A stretch of 64,000 nt of DNA from Isoetes taiwanensis (GCA_021234155.1 JAJEKV010000092.1:494001-558000), one strand, 5' to 3'. Positions 23,749 through 34,717 are shown, counted from the first letter of the stretch. A program made the numbers and translations. Notes: generated from the sequence alone by a model not told the origin.

Positions 23749-24180
23749 CGTCATAAACGTCGGAGCCATTGGAAGGGACTGCTGAAGAACCATGGAATGG
23801 AGGGGAGGCACAAGGGGAAAGAACGATCAAAGCAAAACCGAGGAGTTTGTAATTATTTGTAACCGAAAAGGGAGCTCAGGGTATCAGCAGAAGGCTTACG
23901 AAGAGGAGAAGAAATAGGAGGGGAAGGAGGAGGTTTACGGGTTGAAGAGGCCCGTTTACGCTTCGCCATAGCGGAATTGATGCGCCATAGCTTCCTCAAC
24001 GCGGGCATAACCTCCCAAGAAGACAAGACATGCTGGAATTTCCATTTATTTTTTGTGACCGTCGATCAAATTGAACGATTGTAGATGCATCCACGTGGAC
24101 AAAAATCCTAGTTGGCAGCAACGTGGACACTCTAAAATTGCTTCAAAGTGTCAACTTGTGTTTGTGCAAACGTGCTAAAA
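23749..24180 (-). repeat. 431-bp direct repeat, copy 2
   Basis: Near-identical to 20060-20490 in the same orientation. Copy 2 keeps the longer downstream coding-like continuation, so it is likelier to be the source, and copy 1 the duplicate. The minus-strand ATG lies at 23969 and the 38-codon frame ends at 23853. The right edge runs into an A-rich stretch. Confidence 0.9.
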
Positions 24181-25051
24181 AAAAAAAAAGAAAAATATAA
24201 ACCCTATTTGAAATTTCTTAAAGTTAGTACATACATTGGTGTGGAATTTCAGGCTAATGTATCCATTTTTCCAAGCCCACTATATCTTAGGTTTAGCTAA
24301 TCGATGTCCTGATGGATATGTCTGGAGGTAAAGGTTTGGCTATTCAACCTAAAAACTCACTTGGGCAGGAAAAAAATTGGGCTAAAATTTTTCTTTTTTT
24401 TGGCATTTTTTCCATTTACTTTAGCCATTTTTCTTGGCAAAACTGCTACAAAATAGCCATTTGGCTAACCTTAGCCATTCTGCAGAAAGTTCAAAAAAGG
24501 GACCTTACCCTATAAAACCTATAAAACCTTAAGGATATGTGCATTCACAAAACTTCCATGAAAAACTTCAAAGATCAGCTTTAAAGTGATATAATGGAAC
24601 CTGCCTGCAGAAATTAAAGGTTTATCAATTAAATTAGCAAGCAAGTTTGAAAGAGCGCAACTAAAATACTCTGAAGAAACCTATGCTAGACTGAAGAACG
24701 AGAAAAGCAACTCGCCTACTAATGCATAAACAGTCAACTGCTCAGAATTGTTTAAAATATTCATAAGCCCGTGTTAAAGAGTCAGATATCACAAATACAA
24801 ATAGATGCAGAGGAGATGTAGGTTGCGAAGGAGAAAATGCCGGCCGACTTGCTAAACCATTTTTTATCTCTTCAACTCTAAATTCTGACCTGAATTGATG
24901 CTATAATCTCTTGAATTGATGTTATATTCTTCTTAAATTCTGAGCTAGTGTTAATCTCCTTAAATTCGGCCAGAAGCAAGTTAATGGTCTGTAAACATGG
25001 GTTGGGCAGTGACGTACCTGGATCTTGTTTGCCCTTTTTCATTTCCTGCAG
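24181..25051. other. AT-rich spacer, no gene
   Basis: No coding region recognised; the left edge holds an A-run adjoining repeat copy 2. Confidence 0.4.
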
Positions 25052-25281
25052 GCTTCGAGCTTGCTTTTGGGTTGTGTGTGTCCAATACGGTAGAGCAGCT
25101 ATTGTTCTTAACTGAGCAGTTGGATGGAGCAAGGTCATACTTGCAAGGCTCCTCAAAGAGCGGTCTCACGGTGCAGCAAAAAGGAAGTATGGTGGTGCTG
25201 GGTATGACTTATCTTCAAGAGCTGTCCGAGGAGTTCGCTTTCATGCAAAACATACTTGGCAGGAAGCACCCCACCAGATAA
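25052..25281 (+). CDS. Unrecognised protein, putative last exon
   Basis: A pyrimidine-rich tract ending TTTCCTGCAG precedes 25052. The frame then stays open for about 75 codons to a TAG at 25279. It reads FELAFGLCVSNTVEQLLFLT, continues EQLDGARSYLQGSSKSGL, and ends in ELSEEFAFMQNILGRKHPTR. Length, composition and a good acceptor make it look like a real 3'-terminal exon of a gene on the plus strand. No upstream exon could be identified in the preceding spacer and I do not recognise the family. It may be a fragment like those to its left. Confidence 0.35.
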
Positions 25282-25743
25282 CATTTTCCATTCCCAAATG
25301 TCAACATGTTGAAATTTTTTTGTTGCTTTTTGAAACCAGAATATTAAGACAGTAATTCTAGACGTTAGAAGATAAATGTAATATATGATTGAGAATATAT
25401 AATATATTTAATTTACAGTCAGTAGCAGATACATATAAAAAGCTGAGTCCAACTGCTTATAAAAAAGCTACGGCATGTTCTAAATTTTCTACAGCTTGGT
25501 CCCATGCAAATTGTTGTAAGAGGATACCTAACAGTAAAAGAAACTACAAAAATGTTTTTTAGCAATTACCATGTTAACAGAACAAAAGAATCAGTGCCCT
25601 TTTATGAGCTGATCAGATCAATACTCATAACATGAATGTACCAAATTGCATTGCACTTGAGATGTTCATTGCTCCATGGGAATACTCATTCCTCCAATGA
25701 TGACAAGTACCCATCTGCTTGTTACTGGATCGAAATCTCACAT

Positions 25744-27144
25744 TTACTTCCTCCGAACACGGACCTTAAGGAAGAGGCTTTCTCTACCCCCTGGTAATGG
25801 AACATTACTTGGCAAGCGGAGCGGTATTTCATACTCCCCTAATGTTGAAATCTCAGTAGCAAGTTCCATATTTGCTTCAGAAAGTTCTATATCAAGCTGT
25901 CTTCGGACCTGCAAAGAGACTTATTTGCACCTTGCATCAACATGAATGCCTGCAGTAAATTAAATCAAACAGGACTACCTCCGCAACCAGGTCCTTTCTA
26001 GAAACACATTGCCGCAAAGTAGTTTGCTCGCCAACAATTCTTCTCAAGACCTGAACATAAAAATATTAGGAGGCAATCTCTAGTGGGTATGAACCAAGTG
26101 CCAATAGTAATACCACACGGCCACGATCTAAGCGTCTTATAACCTTGTCAACCTCTGCTTTCTGTTGCTTTTCTTCTCTTTCTTGCTCATCTTCAGAATC
26201 GTCAACTTCCTCTGATGGTATCTGCATTGATTTCCATGAGCAAACAATAGAAATAGATTAAGTTTGACTACATGATTGCTTGAATAGAAAGACAATGGCA
26301 ACGTTTTCATGTTACTCATTATCATATATTCGTAAAACACTTGATCAATTGACTGGATATTTCTGACATGGCTTAATTGCATATCCACTTGAATAGAAAG
26401 ATTCTTTTAATAATAGCTATTTCTAGACCATTTAAAAAAAAAAGGTACTGCTGGCATTATACATTTGTTAAGGAAACGAACCATGCAAATAGTGCAACCA
26501 AACTGCTCATTTGTAAAGATACAGAAAATGGACATCGAATTTCATGGTAACAGAATCCTAATAATATTGCCATTGTCATTAATTTTCTGCTGGATAGTTA
26601 TAATGCATGATACTGGCATAATCCTCCAGTTCCCGTTGGATGGCAAGTGGATGAATGATCTTGTTATCTATAATAATACTAGTAGAATCCATAAAGAAAT
26701 AAGGTATCATGACTCACTTTTTCCCAACTGATACTGCAAGACTAATTGTATGCACTTCTGAATGAGTTGTTTAAGATACAATTTCTTGCATCTCAGTCAT
26801 TTATTTCTTCAAGGCTCATAGCGATGGAAGCATATACGTACCTGAAGCTGTTCTCGAATTTGGATCTGCTCTCTTACAAGTTTAATATATTTTTCAAGTG
26901 CTGGAAGTGCATATGCTTGTGGAATTAGCTTATTGCGACCATATCCAGGAGCGACCTTAACCACGTCCCCTGGCACACCCAATCCTTTTACTTTCTGCAT
27001 CATCAGTAGGAAAACAATGTAATGATTTAAAAATCAACTCGTGAAAAGAGATTTAAAACCTACCCGCGTAAGAACAATCTCCATTTTGTGCAGTCTCCGT
27101 ATCTGAGTAAAGGAAAACCCATGTTTCGTTAGATGCCGAAGCAT
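25744..27144 (-). CDS. RPL9: Ribosomal protein bL9, mitochondrial type (5 exons)
   Basis: This gene looks intact: five exons, all four introns GT-AG and phase 0. Exons (minus): 26842-26994 and 27064-27144 upstream, then 26114-26221, 25979-26050 and 25744-25908, giving 192 codons plus TAA. bL9 binds 23S-type rRNA at the base of the L1 stalk of bacterial-type ribosomes. The signature KVKGLGVPGDVVKVAPGYGR followed by NKLIPQAYALP (residues about 28-60) is the bL9 N-terminal domain. The start at 27144 gives MLRHLTKHGFSFTQIRRLHK, basic and without acidic residues, as expected of a mitochondrial presequence. An acidic stretch follows (SEEVDDSEDEQERE), and the C-terminus ends EYEIPLRLPSNVPLPGG with a basic tail, as in plant mitochondrial L9. 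No stop or frameshift interrupts it. Organellar location is inferred from the presequence, so plastid targeting cannot be excluded. Confidence 0.93.
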
Positions 27145-28273
27145 CCTCAACGACGTGTGTTAGGGCTTAGGGTTCTAAATGATCAACTTTCATGGCTTGC
27201 CTCTCCTTAAACTGGTCTCCTCCCCTGCAAAAGAAGGGAAAAAAAATTTATAGGCATTGTAAATAAGGGTGACATAAAAAAAAATGCCCACCCCCTTGGA
27301 AGGGCAAAAAATTACGGAACCTTTAACATAAGGGCAAAGATTTAGAAAGCCTTAAAATTCTATTTAATGTCAATATTAAAATTAAATATATAGCACTAGT
27401 CTATATTTTTATTGTAAAAAAAGCAAGAAATTCCTATATTAGAAAAACCAATTTCGAAAAGCAAAAGGAGAGTGGAAAAAAAAAGGGGGAGAAAAAATTG
27501 GAAAGGCAACTTGAATGGCGGTGGGCGGGTGGGAAGATCAAGAGGGAAGGAAGTTGAATGGTTTAAGCTTCTCTGTTTTCTTCAAGCGGCATGCAATATC
27601 AGTCCAATCAAATTCATTCTGTAATCAAATTCCATAGCTTTAAGATGGATGGGGCATTTCATTGCATAATTTCAGTCGTGAATGCAGCAGGAGAGGAGTT
27701 TGATGATCTAATTCAGAATATTGGGCTTTAATTTAAGGGAGTACTGCTGCAAGATCGTGGATAAAGATCTGATACAATTTTGGGCAGCTTGAAGGACTGT
27801 AATTCTCAGGCATTGAACTAGAAAAATTGAGTAGACGAGTTTTTTTGCATCTGATCTTCTTCTCAAGCATCTTTTCACGGGATTATATTGTTCTGACAGG
27901 GACAAAAAGTTCAAGAAATTCATGCATGGCATTTGATTCACAACAGGTTAGTGCTTGCTTCCAATTTTTTTGCTTGCATTCTTTATTGTCTGGTCAACAA
28001 ATTTTACAGCTTGAATTCACAAACAGGATTTACATTCTATTTACATTCCAGCATCAATTGTCTTGATATTCAGAGGCAAAGGTAAGCTCCTGCTTTATAA
28101 AATCTTTATTTCTCTTTGCTATGAAAAATACTGTATTATATGATGATTATTATATTATATGAACATTTCCTTTTTTTTTTTAACTCTATTTTTTCCCGCT
28201 ATGCACTCTTTATTGATACTCCATTTATCATTTAGATGGCACCTCGTCGAGGATGACCAAAGAATGACAAAAT
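27145..28273. other. Upstream region of bL9 and AT-rich spacer
   Basis: The first few hundred bases upstream of the bL9 start are its likely 5' UTR and promoter region; no certain TATA box was picked out. Purine-rich runs (AAAAGGGGGAG) occur near 27470-27500. No gene is recognised. Confidence 0.4.
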
Positions 28274-28322
28274 TGTTAGCGAGGCTGCCTATTCTTAGGC
28301 AGCGTGCCTTTATAAAAAGGCA
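28274..28322. repeat. 49-bp double-hairpin repeat, copy 1
   Basis: The 49 bases are identical to 34669-34717. They contain two adjacent hairpins: GCTGCCT pairing with AGGCAGC around a 6-base loop, and TGCCTTT pairing with AAAGGCA. This copy abuts the 5' truncated end of the copia element. Confidence 0.9.
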
Positions 28323-29680
28323 ACATTAGCATAAGGTAGTGGACCTCCTATTCGAGATGAACATGCTAGTATTGCATGTGATGAAGCTTCTGAAGCTGCT
28401 TTCTCTATAGGAACTGTTGTTTCCATGACTGTTGATTCAGGTGCCACACAACATATGACATTCCATAAGCATCAGCCACTTTCAGTTCAAAAGCTTGTAT
28501 TTCCTGGTGATAACATAAGTCATGAGGTCAAAGGCATTGGAGATCTTCATATTGATACTCCTAATGGGATACAAGTTTTGCGTGGTATTTTACAAGTTCC
28601 TGGTTTGCGCCGCAATCGTGTTTCAGTCTCTAGACTTGCAGATCTTGGCTTGATCATACAGTTTGATAGACGGTGGTGTAAATTTATCCAAGATGGCTGT
28701 GTACTTAGAGTTGCCCCGCGTGAAGGTCATCTTTATGAGTTTAGGTTGACCGATGATTTTGTGAATCTTATGACTGCCAGCGGAGATGAATCGAGTACAT
28801 TGTGGCATCGTCGTTTTGCACATGTGAATTTTCAATATTTATTGGACATGGCTTCTGATAGAATCGTGGATGGTCTATCATTGAGTAGCACTGCATCTAT
28901 GGGTGTATGTGAGGCATGTGCTGTTGGAAAGCAACATCGTCGTCCTTTCAATGTGAAAGGCAGACGTGCAACACAATTTTTGGAGCTTGTGCATGCTGAT
29001 ATATGTGGCCCACTACCTTATGCTTTGAGTGGTGCGCGATATTTCATTTTATTTGTGGATGATTTTTCTCGTAGAGCTTTTGTGTATTTTATCTCTACGA
29101 AGTCCCAAGTATTCACCAAATTTCAAGTGTTTAAAAATATGGTGGAGACTCAGACTGGCAAAGTGATCCAGAGATTACGTACTGACAATGGTGGAGAATT
29201 TACTTCAGCTCAATTCAAGTGTTTTTGTGAAGAGTATGGTATAGTTCGTGAGCATACCATTCCTTATTCTCCTCAGCAAAATGGTGTTGCTGAGCGCAAG
29301 AATCGTACGATAATCAATGCTGTTCGATGTATGCTTATTCATGCTGATTTGGATAAGTCATTTTGGGCAGAAGCTGTGGCTACTGCTGTTTATGTACAAA
29401 ATCGAACGGTAAACTCTTCTCTAAAAGGTGTAACTCCTTTGCAATTATGGTCAGGAGTAAAACCAAATGTTCAAAATTTGCGAGTTTTTGGTTGTTTAGC
29501 CTATGTTCATATTCCAAAAGAGAAGAGAAAGAAGCTTGACCCAGTCGGCCTTAAAGCCATCTTCGTAGGCTATGCTGTCGAGGCACAGGGATACCGATTT
29601 TATGATATTGCTACGCGAAGAGTCATTACTAGTCGTGAGCAGTTTTTGATGAGTCTACTATGGCTAACATGATTACGTCT

Positions 29681-29698
29681 CGTCATGACCCTAACGTT
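29681..29698. repeat. 18-bp SINE target-site duplication, left
   Basis: The sequence cgtcatgaccctaacgtt is repeated exactly at 29835-29852, flanking the SINE. It marks the point in the copia pol gene where the SINE integrated. Confidence 0.95.
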
Positions 29699-29834
29699 TT
29701 TTTTTTTTTTTTTTTTTTTTTTTATTGAAGGCAAGGTTGGTACGTCTCCCACCCGATGGTAGCCAGTGGGTTTTGAACCCTGGTGGGGATTACCCCAATC
29801 CAAGGCCTTACCACTAGACCACCGCCGCGATGGG
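29699..29834 (-). mobile_element. tRNA-derived SINE with poly(A) and TSD
   Basis: Read on the minus strand, the element begins CCCATCGCGGCGGTGGTCTA at 29834. It has an RNA polymerase III A box (TGGTCTAGTGG, 29821-29811) and a B box (GGTTCAAAACC, near 29779-29769) spaced about 30 bases apart as in tRNA genes. It ends in a 25-base poly(A), read as T at 29699-29723. The body is about 110 bases. It is non-coding and would move using a LINE's reverse transcriptase. Its 3' end before the poly(A), TGCCTTCAAT in RNA sense, also occurs in the LINE at 39401-40412. Confidence 0.92.
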
Positions 29835-31715
29835 CGTCATGACCCTAACGTTATTCTTCGTGATTTTCAGCTACTTGATAGTGAATTAAATCCTAATGTG
29901 GACGTTGTAAATCCTAATGTGGATAATGGGTCTTTACATCCTCATGTTGAAAATGGGCTTGTGAATCCTGAAGTGGAAGATGATTTTGTACAGGAGTTTG
30001 ATTTATATGATGGTGCTGATGAGGATCATGATGGTCTACTTGATGTAGAAGTTGGGGTTCCTGATGGTGAGACTCCAATACGACGGCAATGGAAGCCTAC
30101 TAAACGGATCTTGGAATATCATGTTGCTTTAGCTACTAGTGCGCATCCGATTCATAAATAAAAGAGGCTATGTCTTCGCCACAAGCTGAGAATTGGCGCA
30201 TGGCCATGGAAGCAGAGTTTGAATCTCTTATCAACAAAGGTACTTGGGAGCTTGTTGAAATTCCTGAAGGACGAAAGCCAATTAAATGTAAATGGATCTT
30301 TCGCTCCAAGTACAAAGCAGATGGGTCGTTTGATAAGTTCAAAGCATGATTGGTTGCGAAAGGATACTCGCAAGTGGCTGGAATCGATTATGAGGAAACT
30401 TTCTCACCTGTTGTTCGTCTCACTAGTTTGAGAGTATTGTTAACATTTGCTACTCAATATGGTTTGTTCGTACATCAAATGGATGTCAAAACTGCGTCTC
30501 TCAATGGATATCTTAGTGAAGAAATCTACATGAGTCAACCAGAAGGTTTTGAAGTACGTGGCAATAAAAGACTGGTTTGTCGCTTGCGGAAGGCTTTATA
30601 TGGTCTACGACAAGCTTCTAGAGCCTGGTATGTGAAAATGAATTCTTATCTTATTTCTGACGGATTTCTACCAAGTTCTACAGATTCCAATGTGTATCTT
30701 AAGCAAAATCAAGAACACTTTGTAGTGATTGCGCTTTATGTGGATGATACTATCTTGGTATCTAATAACTTCGAATACTTGCAAGCAGTCAAGAGGAGAC
30801 TATCTTCTGCATTTGAGATGGTTGACATGGGAGAAATACACTCATGTTTAGGTATTCAGGCCAAACGAGATAAAGACAAAGGTTTGCTTCAACTCTCACA
30901 ATCTAAGTACATTGAGACACTTATTGAGAAATTTGGGTTACTTTCTGCTAAAGAGCAACCTACTCCATTGCCGATTGATTCCACGAAAACAAGAATGTCG
31001 AAGAGGCAGTGTCCAGTGGCTTATGAGGATCAGCTAGAAATGCAGAAGTGTCCTTATGCAAGTCTTGTAGGAGCTCTTATGTATCTTGCAAATGCAACTA
31101 AACCAGATATTAGTTACGCTGCCAATACTCTTGGCCAATTCATGACTAATCCTGGCAAAGAACATTGGCATAATGCTAAGCGTGTTTTGAGATATCTTAA
31201 GAGCACTATTCATTATGGTATCACATATAGTAAGCAGACAGGTTTGAATGCATGCAGATTGGGGTGGTTGTCCAGACACATATAGATCAACAAGTGGTTG
31301 TTGTTTCTTTTTAGGAAAATCTCTGGTGTCTTGGATGAGTAAGAAGCAACGATGTGTTTCACTTTCTACTGCTGAGCAGAATATGTTGCTGCATCTTTGG
31401 CGAGCCGCGAACTTGTTTGGTTGCGACGCTTGTTAGAATGCTTAAGACAAGTTCAGGATGGACCGAGTATACTTATGTGTGATAATCAAAGGGCTATAGC
31501 TTTATCAAAAGATGAAGTTCTGCATTCCAAATCCAAGCACATCGAGTTACATTATCATTATGTTAAGCTTGAAGTTGCAAAGCGCGTACTTAAGTTGGAA
31601 TATTGTCCAACTACAGCTATGGTTGCAGACATTTTCATTAAGCCTCTAGGTGAAAAGAGACATCAAGACAATGTTAAAGCTCTCCTTGAGAATATGTAGC
31701 ATAATAACAGGGGGT

Positions 31716-31933
31716 TGTCTTTGTGTTTTTGTACGCTTTTAACTAAGGTTTTCCTAAGATTTCATGGCGTATTCGAATAGATGTACTAATGCGTACATCT
31801 AGAGTGCGTCATTTCTTAGTCGTTGATTTAGCTTTTTTTTTTCAATGGTCCAACATCCAAGGGCTCACAACAAAAGCCCTCTTTTTATTTTAGGGGCTGA
31901 ACATGCAAGCCTCGTGGATAGCATTTTAGGGCA
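31716..31933 (+). repeat. Copia 3' LTR, 218 bp
   Basis: It starts TGTCTTTGTG directly after the polypurine tract and ends AGGGCA, so it has the usual TG...CA ends. The limits are supported by the inverted second copy at 43072-43290, where homology stops at the same base. A/T-rich tracts inside may include the polyadenylation region. Confidence 0.8.
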
Positions 31934-32937
31934 CGAAACAGAGCTTGCAAATCTGCAACAACAGGGATTAGCAAGATAAAATTACAATCCACAATCTTGT
32001 TGGAGCGATTTAGGTCAAAGACCTCTTCTTCTTTTAAGTGATTGCATCTCCAATCTTTGGCTTCAGTCTGGGGCAAACATTACAAGAGTTATAGGTCCGA
32101 CAGAGTGGAAAAGGTCTCTAGGTTTGGACCATTTTGCAGCAGAATCTGAGAAGCAATCTAAGTATGGCGCATTACCCCATTCAAAACTCCGATTAGGCTC
32201 CTGGTTAATTTGTTTGTCCTCATGCCCTGAGTAAATCGCCATCAGAGCAAGTAAAGGCAGATCAGAGCAGAGGTAGATGATCGGGAGGTTCAAGCAGAGG
32301 TAGATGGTCGGGAGGTTCAACGGATTACAAGCTTTGAGGGCATACCGCAGTGCTTAGATGATCCAGTGATTCAAAGGATTTTTTAAGCTATGGGTCTCAT
32401 GCTTGACGTTGATGAATAGATGATTCGAGTTGTGGACGTATTTGCCATGCCACAGAGTGGTACTGGAGTTAGTGTTGAGGCTGTGGACCCTGTCTTTCAG
32501 ACGAAATAAGACTTCTGGAATAGCAGGTATTTCTCTGGAATAAAATGATGTACTGCGGTTGTTGCCGGATTTCTTAAATTTGGATACATGGGTTCTGCTC
32601 CATTGCAACAGGGTTCTGGCAGGCTGAGGGCTAGCGCACAGGACACCGGAGATGTTTTAATGTCTGGGAGTTCATAGTATTCTCTCATGCTCCTTTTCAT
32701 GCTCCAAAGGTACTGAGGAAGTCTGGGCATTTTTGTGTCACCGCAAATCTTTTGTGTCAGACTGCCATGCACTTCTACAATTGCACTTCTACAATGTGCA
32801 CTGTGATGAAGACTCAGCAGAGGTATCGAGTACTTTTTTGTGTAGATGGGCATGAATGCCTTGCATGCATACCTTTTCTTGTTTACTGTTCAATGAATTG
32901 AGTCCTTACATTGATGCTGCACTAACTATGAATCAAG
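31934..32937. other. Spacer, no gene recognised
   Basis: A roughly 30-bp unit (CAGAGGTAGATG then TCGGGAGGTTCAA) is tandemly duplicated at about 32268-32321. The minus-strand open frames (32354-32853) show no motif. Earlier exons of the AP-4 beta relic to the right may lie here but are not identifiable. Confidence 0.35.
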
Positions 32938-33781
32938 GTTCGGCTGGAGTTACTGACAGCAGCAGCAAAGATATTCTTCAAAAGGCCTCCTGAAAGTCAG
33001 AAGGTTCTTGGAGCAGCTCTAAAGTTTGGATTAGCAGATGCAAATCAGGTCCCTTCTTGAATGCCTCTTAGCTCTTATGGTTCTGGTGTTCCATACTTTG
33101 ACTGAAGTATTATGTGTGGCGGGGATGTACATGACAGGCAATTTGTTTTACTACTGAGGCTTCTATTGCGTGGAGTAGTTGCGAGAACATGTTATTAATC
33201 CGCCCAAACAGTATCTCTGTCTTCGCAGACATACAAAGTAGTGAGATAAAAAGGATAGAATTTTCGATGAATTTAATGACCTTTCGGTTGTTTATCGTCC
33301 GTAGATTGCCAAAAGACTTTATAGACCATATATAATCCTGCGACCCTTTATGTATTAAGATGGTTTTTCAAATCTGCAACCTTCTTACTGTTTCTTGACA
33401 AAGAGCACCGAGGTTTCGTGGAATTCTCGGATGATACAAGCACTTTAGTTTGTAGGTTCTTCTACGGACAATATTTTGCCAAGTGAGCAAGTGGAAGCAA
33501 GTGGCAATGATCTATTGTTGGGTGCATCTGAAAAGGAAGATAGTCGAGCTACCATAAGTAATGGCTCATATGCATCTGGGCATAGCATTGTGGACGCTAG
33601 CCAACATGACATGACAACAATGCAAAGACAGAAGCCTGTCTTAGCAATTGATGATCTTCTTGGACTGAGTTTGGCACGGAGGCATCTCCAAAGATCGAAG
33701 CTTAATCCAAAGCCTGTGCTTGACCCATCGTTGTTTCAGAGGAAGTGGAGTTATATTAGAGTTTTCTTGTTGTCCATGTAA
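32938..33781 (+). pseudogene. AP-4 complex beta-adaptin pseudogene, C-terminal part
   Basis: AP-4 sorts cargo at the trans-Golgi network; its beta subunit has an alpha-solenoid trunk, a hinge and an ear. Exon 32938-33048 (phase 0, AG before and GT after) reads VRLELLTAAAKIFFKRPPES, then QKVLGAALKFGLADANQ. After a short intron-like gap, 33124-33300 reads DVHDRQFVLLLRLLLRG, HVINPPKQ, SVFADIQSSEIK and DRIFDEFNDLSVVYR, but in three different frames, so there are at least two frameshifts; its acceptor AG is also lost. A third piece, 33476-33781, reads PSEQVEASGNDLLLGASEKE, AIDDLLGLSLA and KLNPKPVLDPSLFQRKW, the AP-4 beta hinge/ear region, ending at a TAA. The order matches the family but the trunk's first part is missing. 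Confidence 0.85.
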
Positions 33782-34344
33782 TTCAAATTTACAGAGCTGC
33801 AGGTTGTAATGCAAGCAGCTCTAGTGTTGAACATGAATCAGCTCTAGTGTTGAACAGGAATGGAGTTCCTGTAATCTGTGCACAGTGTATGTATGTTTGG
33901 TGTTAAGTAGTCTGTCTGTACATGTTTGACTGTTTGACTTCAACGGAATACAATTGAGACAACCTTTGGGTGAGGTGGAAAATGGGGTTTGACCCCATCT
34001 CGTTTTTAGATGAACGGCTATAGTTTGTGGGTTTGGAATAATCCATGGAATATTACTTGGATCAAGGGCCAGGGTTAGACGAGTATTGAGGGTTAGACGA
34101 ATATGAGAACCCCTTATGCTAGTTTGTGTATACGTTTTCATTTGCATTGTTTTTATGATTTTTATATTCTATAGGCCCTAAATTTCTTGTTCTTCACATA
34201 TTTCACAAACATATAACAATATATAACAAATAAACAATGATTATATGACTTTTTTTTAGTTTAGATGCTACATATTCACTCAAGGGAGTTTGAACTATGT
34301 ATATGTTGTATTGTTGCTTGTTTCTTTATTTGGTTTTGTTTTCT
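33782..34344. other. AT-rich spacer, no gene
   Basis: A two-copy GAATCAGCTCTAGTGTTGAA repeat stands near 33816-33855. Nothing else recognised. Confidence 0.4.
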
Positions 34345-34668
34345 TTTGTTAGGGCCCGAAGGGCCAAAAAGTTTTTTTAGTATAACTACCAACTCATAAC
34401 TATCATTAACATTAATTATTCCAAACCATTGCATTCCACACTTAAAAATAAAATTCCCCCTTAAACCCCCTTTGGTTTGGGTGCATATTCACACGGGGGG
34501 TGACGTAGGGCGGCGAGAGCTGTCGGATGAGCATATATGCCTTTTATTCCTCGATCTAGACTGTACATAGTGATCCTCATTTGTGGGGTATGCAATATTT
34601 GGTCTTCTTTCTTAGACACAATATTTTTCTATATTATAAAAGGTGAAAGACTAAAGTCGCAGGTGGGG

Positions 34669-34717
34669 TGTTAGCGAGGCTGCCTATTCTTAGGCAGCGT
34701 GCCTTTATAAAAAGGCA
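34669..34717. repeat. 49-bp double-hairpin repeat, copy 2
   Basis: Identical to 28274-28322. Here it sits inside a longer inverted repeat: AAAAGGTGAAAGACT near 34640 and its near reverse complement near 34718-34732. The whole 90-base block can therefore fold on itself. It lies just upstream of the hAT transposase relic. Confidence 0.9.

Larger units (their letters stand above)
28335..31699 (+). pseudogene. pol: Copia pol polyprotein, disrupted
   Basis: In frame from 28335: protease active site VDSGATQHMT (about 28428), the HHCC GAG-pre-integrase finger (LWHRRFAHVN to CEACAVGKQHRRPF) and the integrase core with its D,D,E residues (LVHADICGP, RTDNGGEF, NGVAERKNRT). After the SINE the frame continues with an acidic linker to a TAA at 30159-30161. 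Reverse transcriptase resumes in another frame (EAMSSPQAENWR), has a TGA at 30347-30349 in the conserved KARLVAKGYSQ motif, and reaches the YVDD catalytic box near 30738. RNase H (STSGCCFFLG, LSTAE, KSKHIELHYHYV) is split by further frame changes near 31245 and 31400 and ends at the TAG at 31697. The SINE, stops and frameshifts mean it cannot make an active polyprotein. Confidence 0.92.
28325..31933 (+). mobile_element. Ty1/copia LTR retrotransposon, 5'-truncated
   Basis: The element keeps protease, integrase, reverse transcriptase and RNase H in the order that defines Ty1/copia. A polypurine tract (ACAGGGGG) then leads into a 3' LTR at 31716-31933. No gag, primer-binding site or 5' LTR is present; sequence matching the LTR is not found between 27.1 and 28.4 kb. 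The left end lies right after a 49-bp double-hairpin repeat. A SINE is inserted at 29699-29834. The second copy of this family's 3' end lies in opposite orientation at 43072-43320. Confidence 0.92.

Noticed and set aside
20060-24180. LTR retrotransposon bounded by the 431-bp repeats
   Set aside because: No TG/CA ends, primer-binding site, polypurine tract or retroviral-type proteins; the cargo is an intron-bearing transporter gene.
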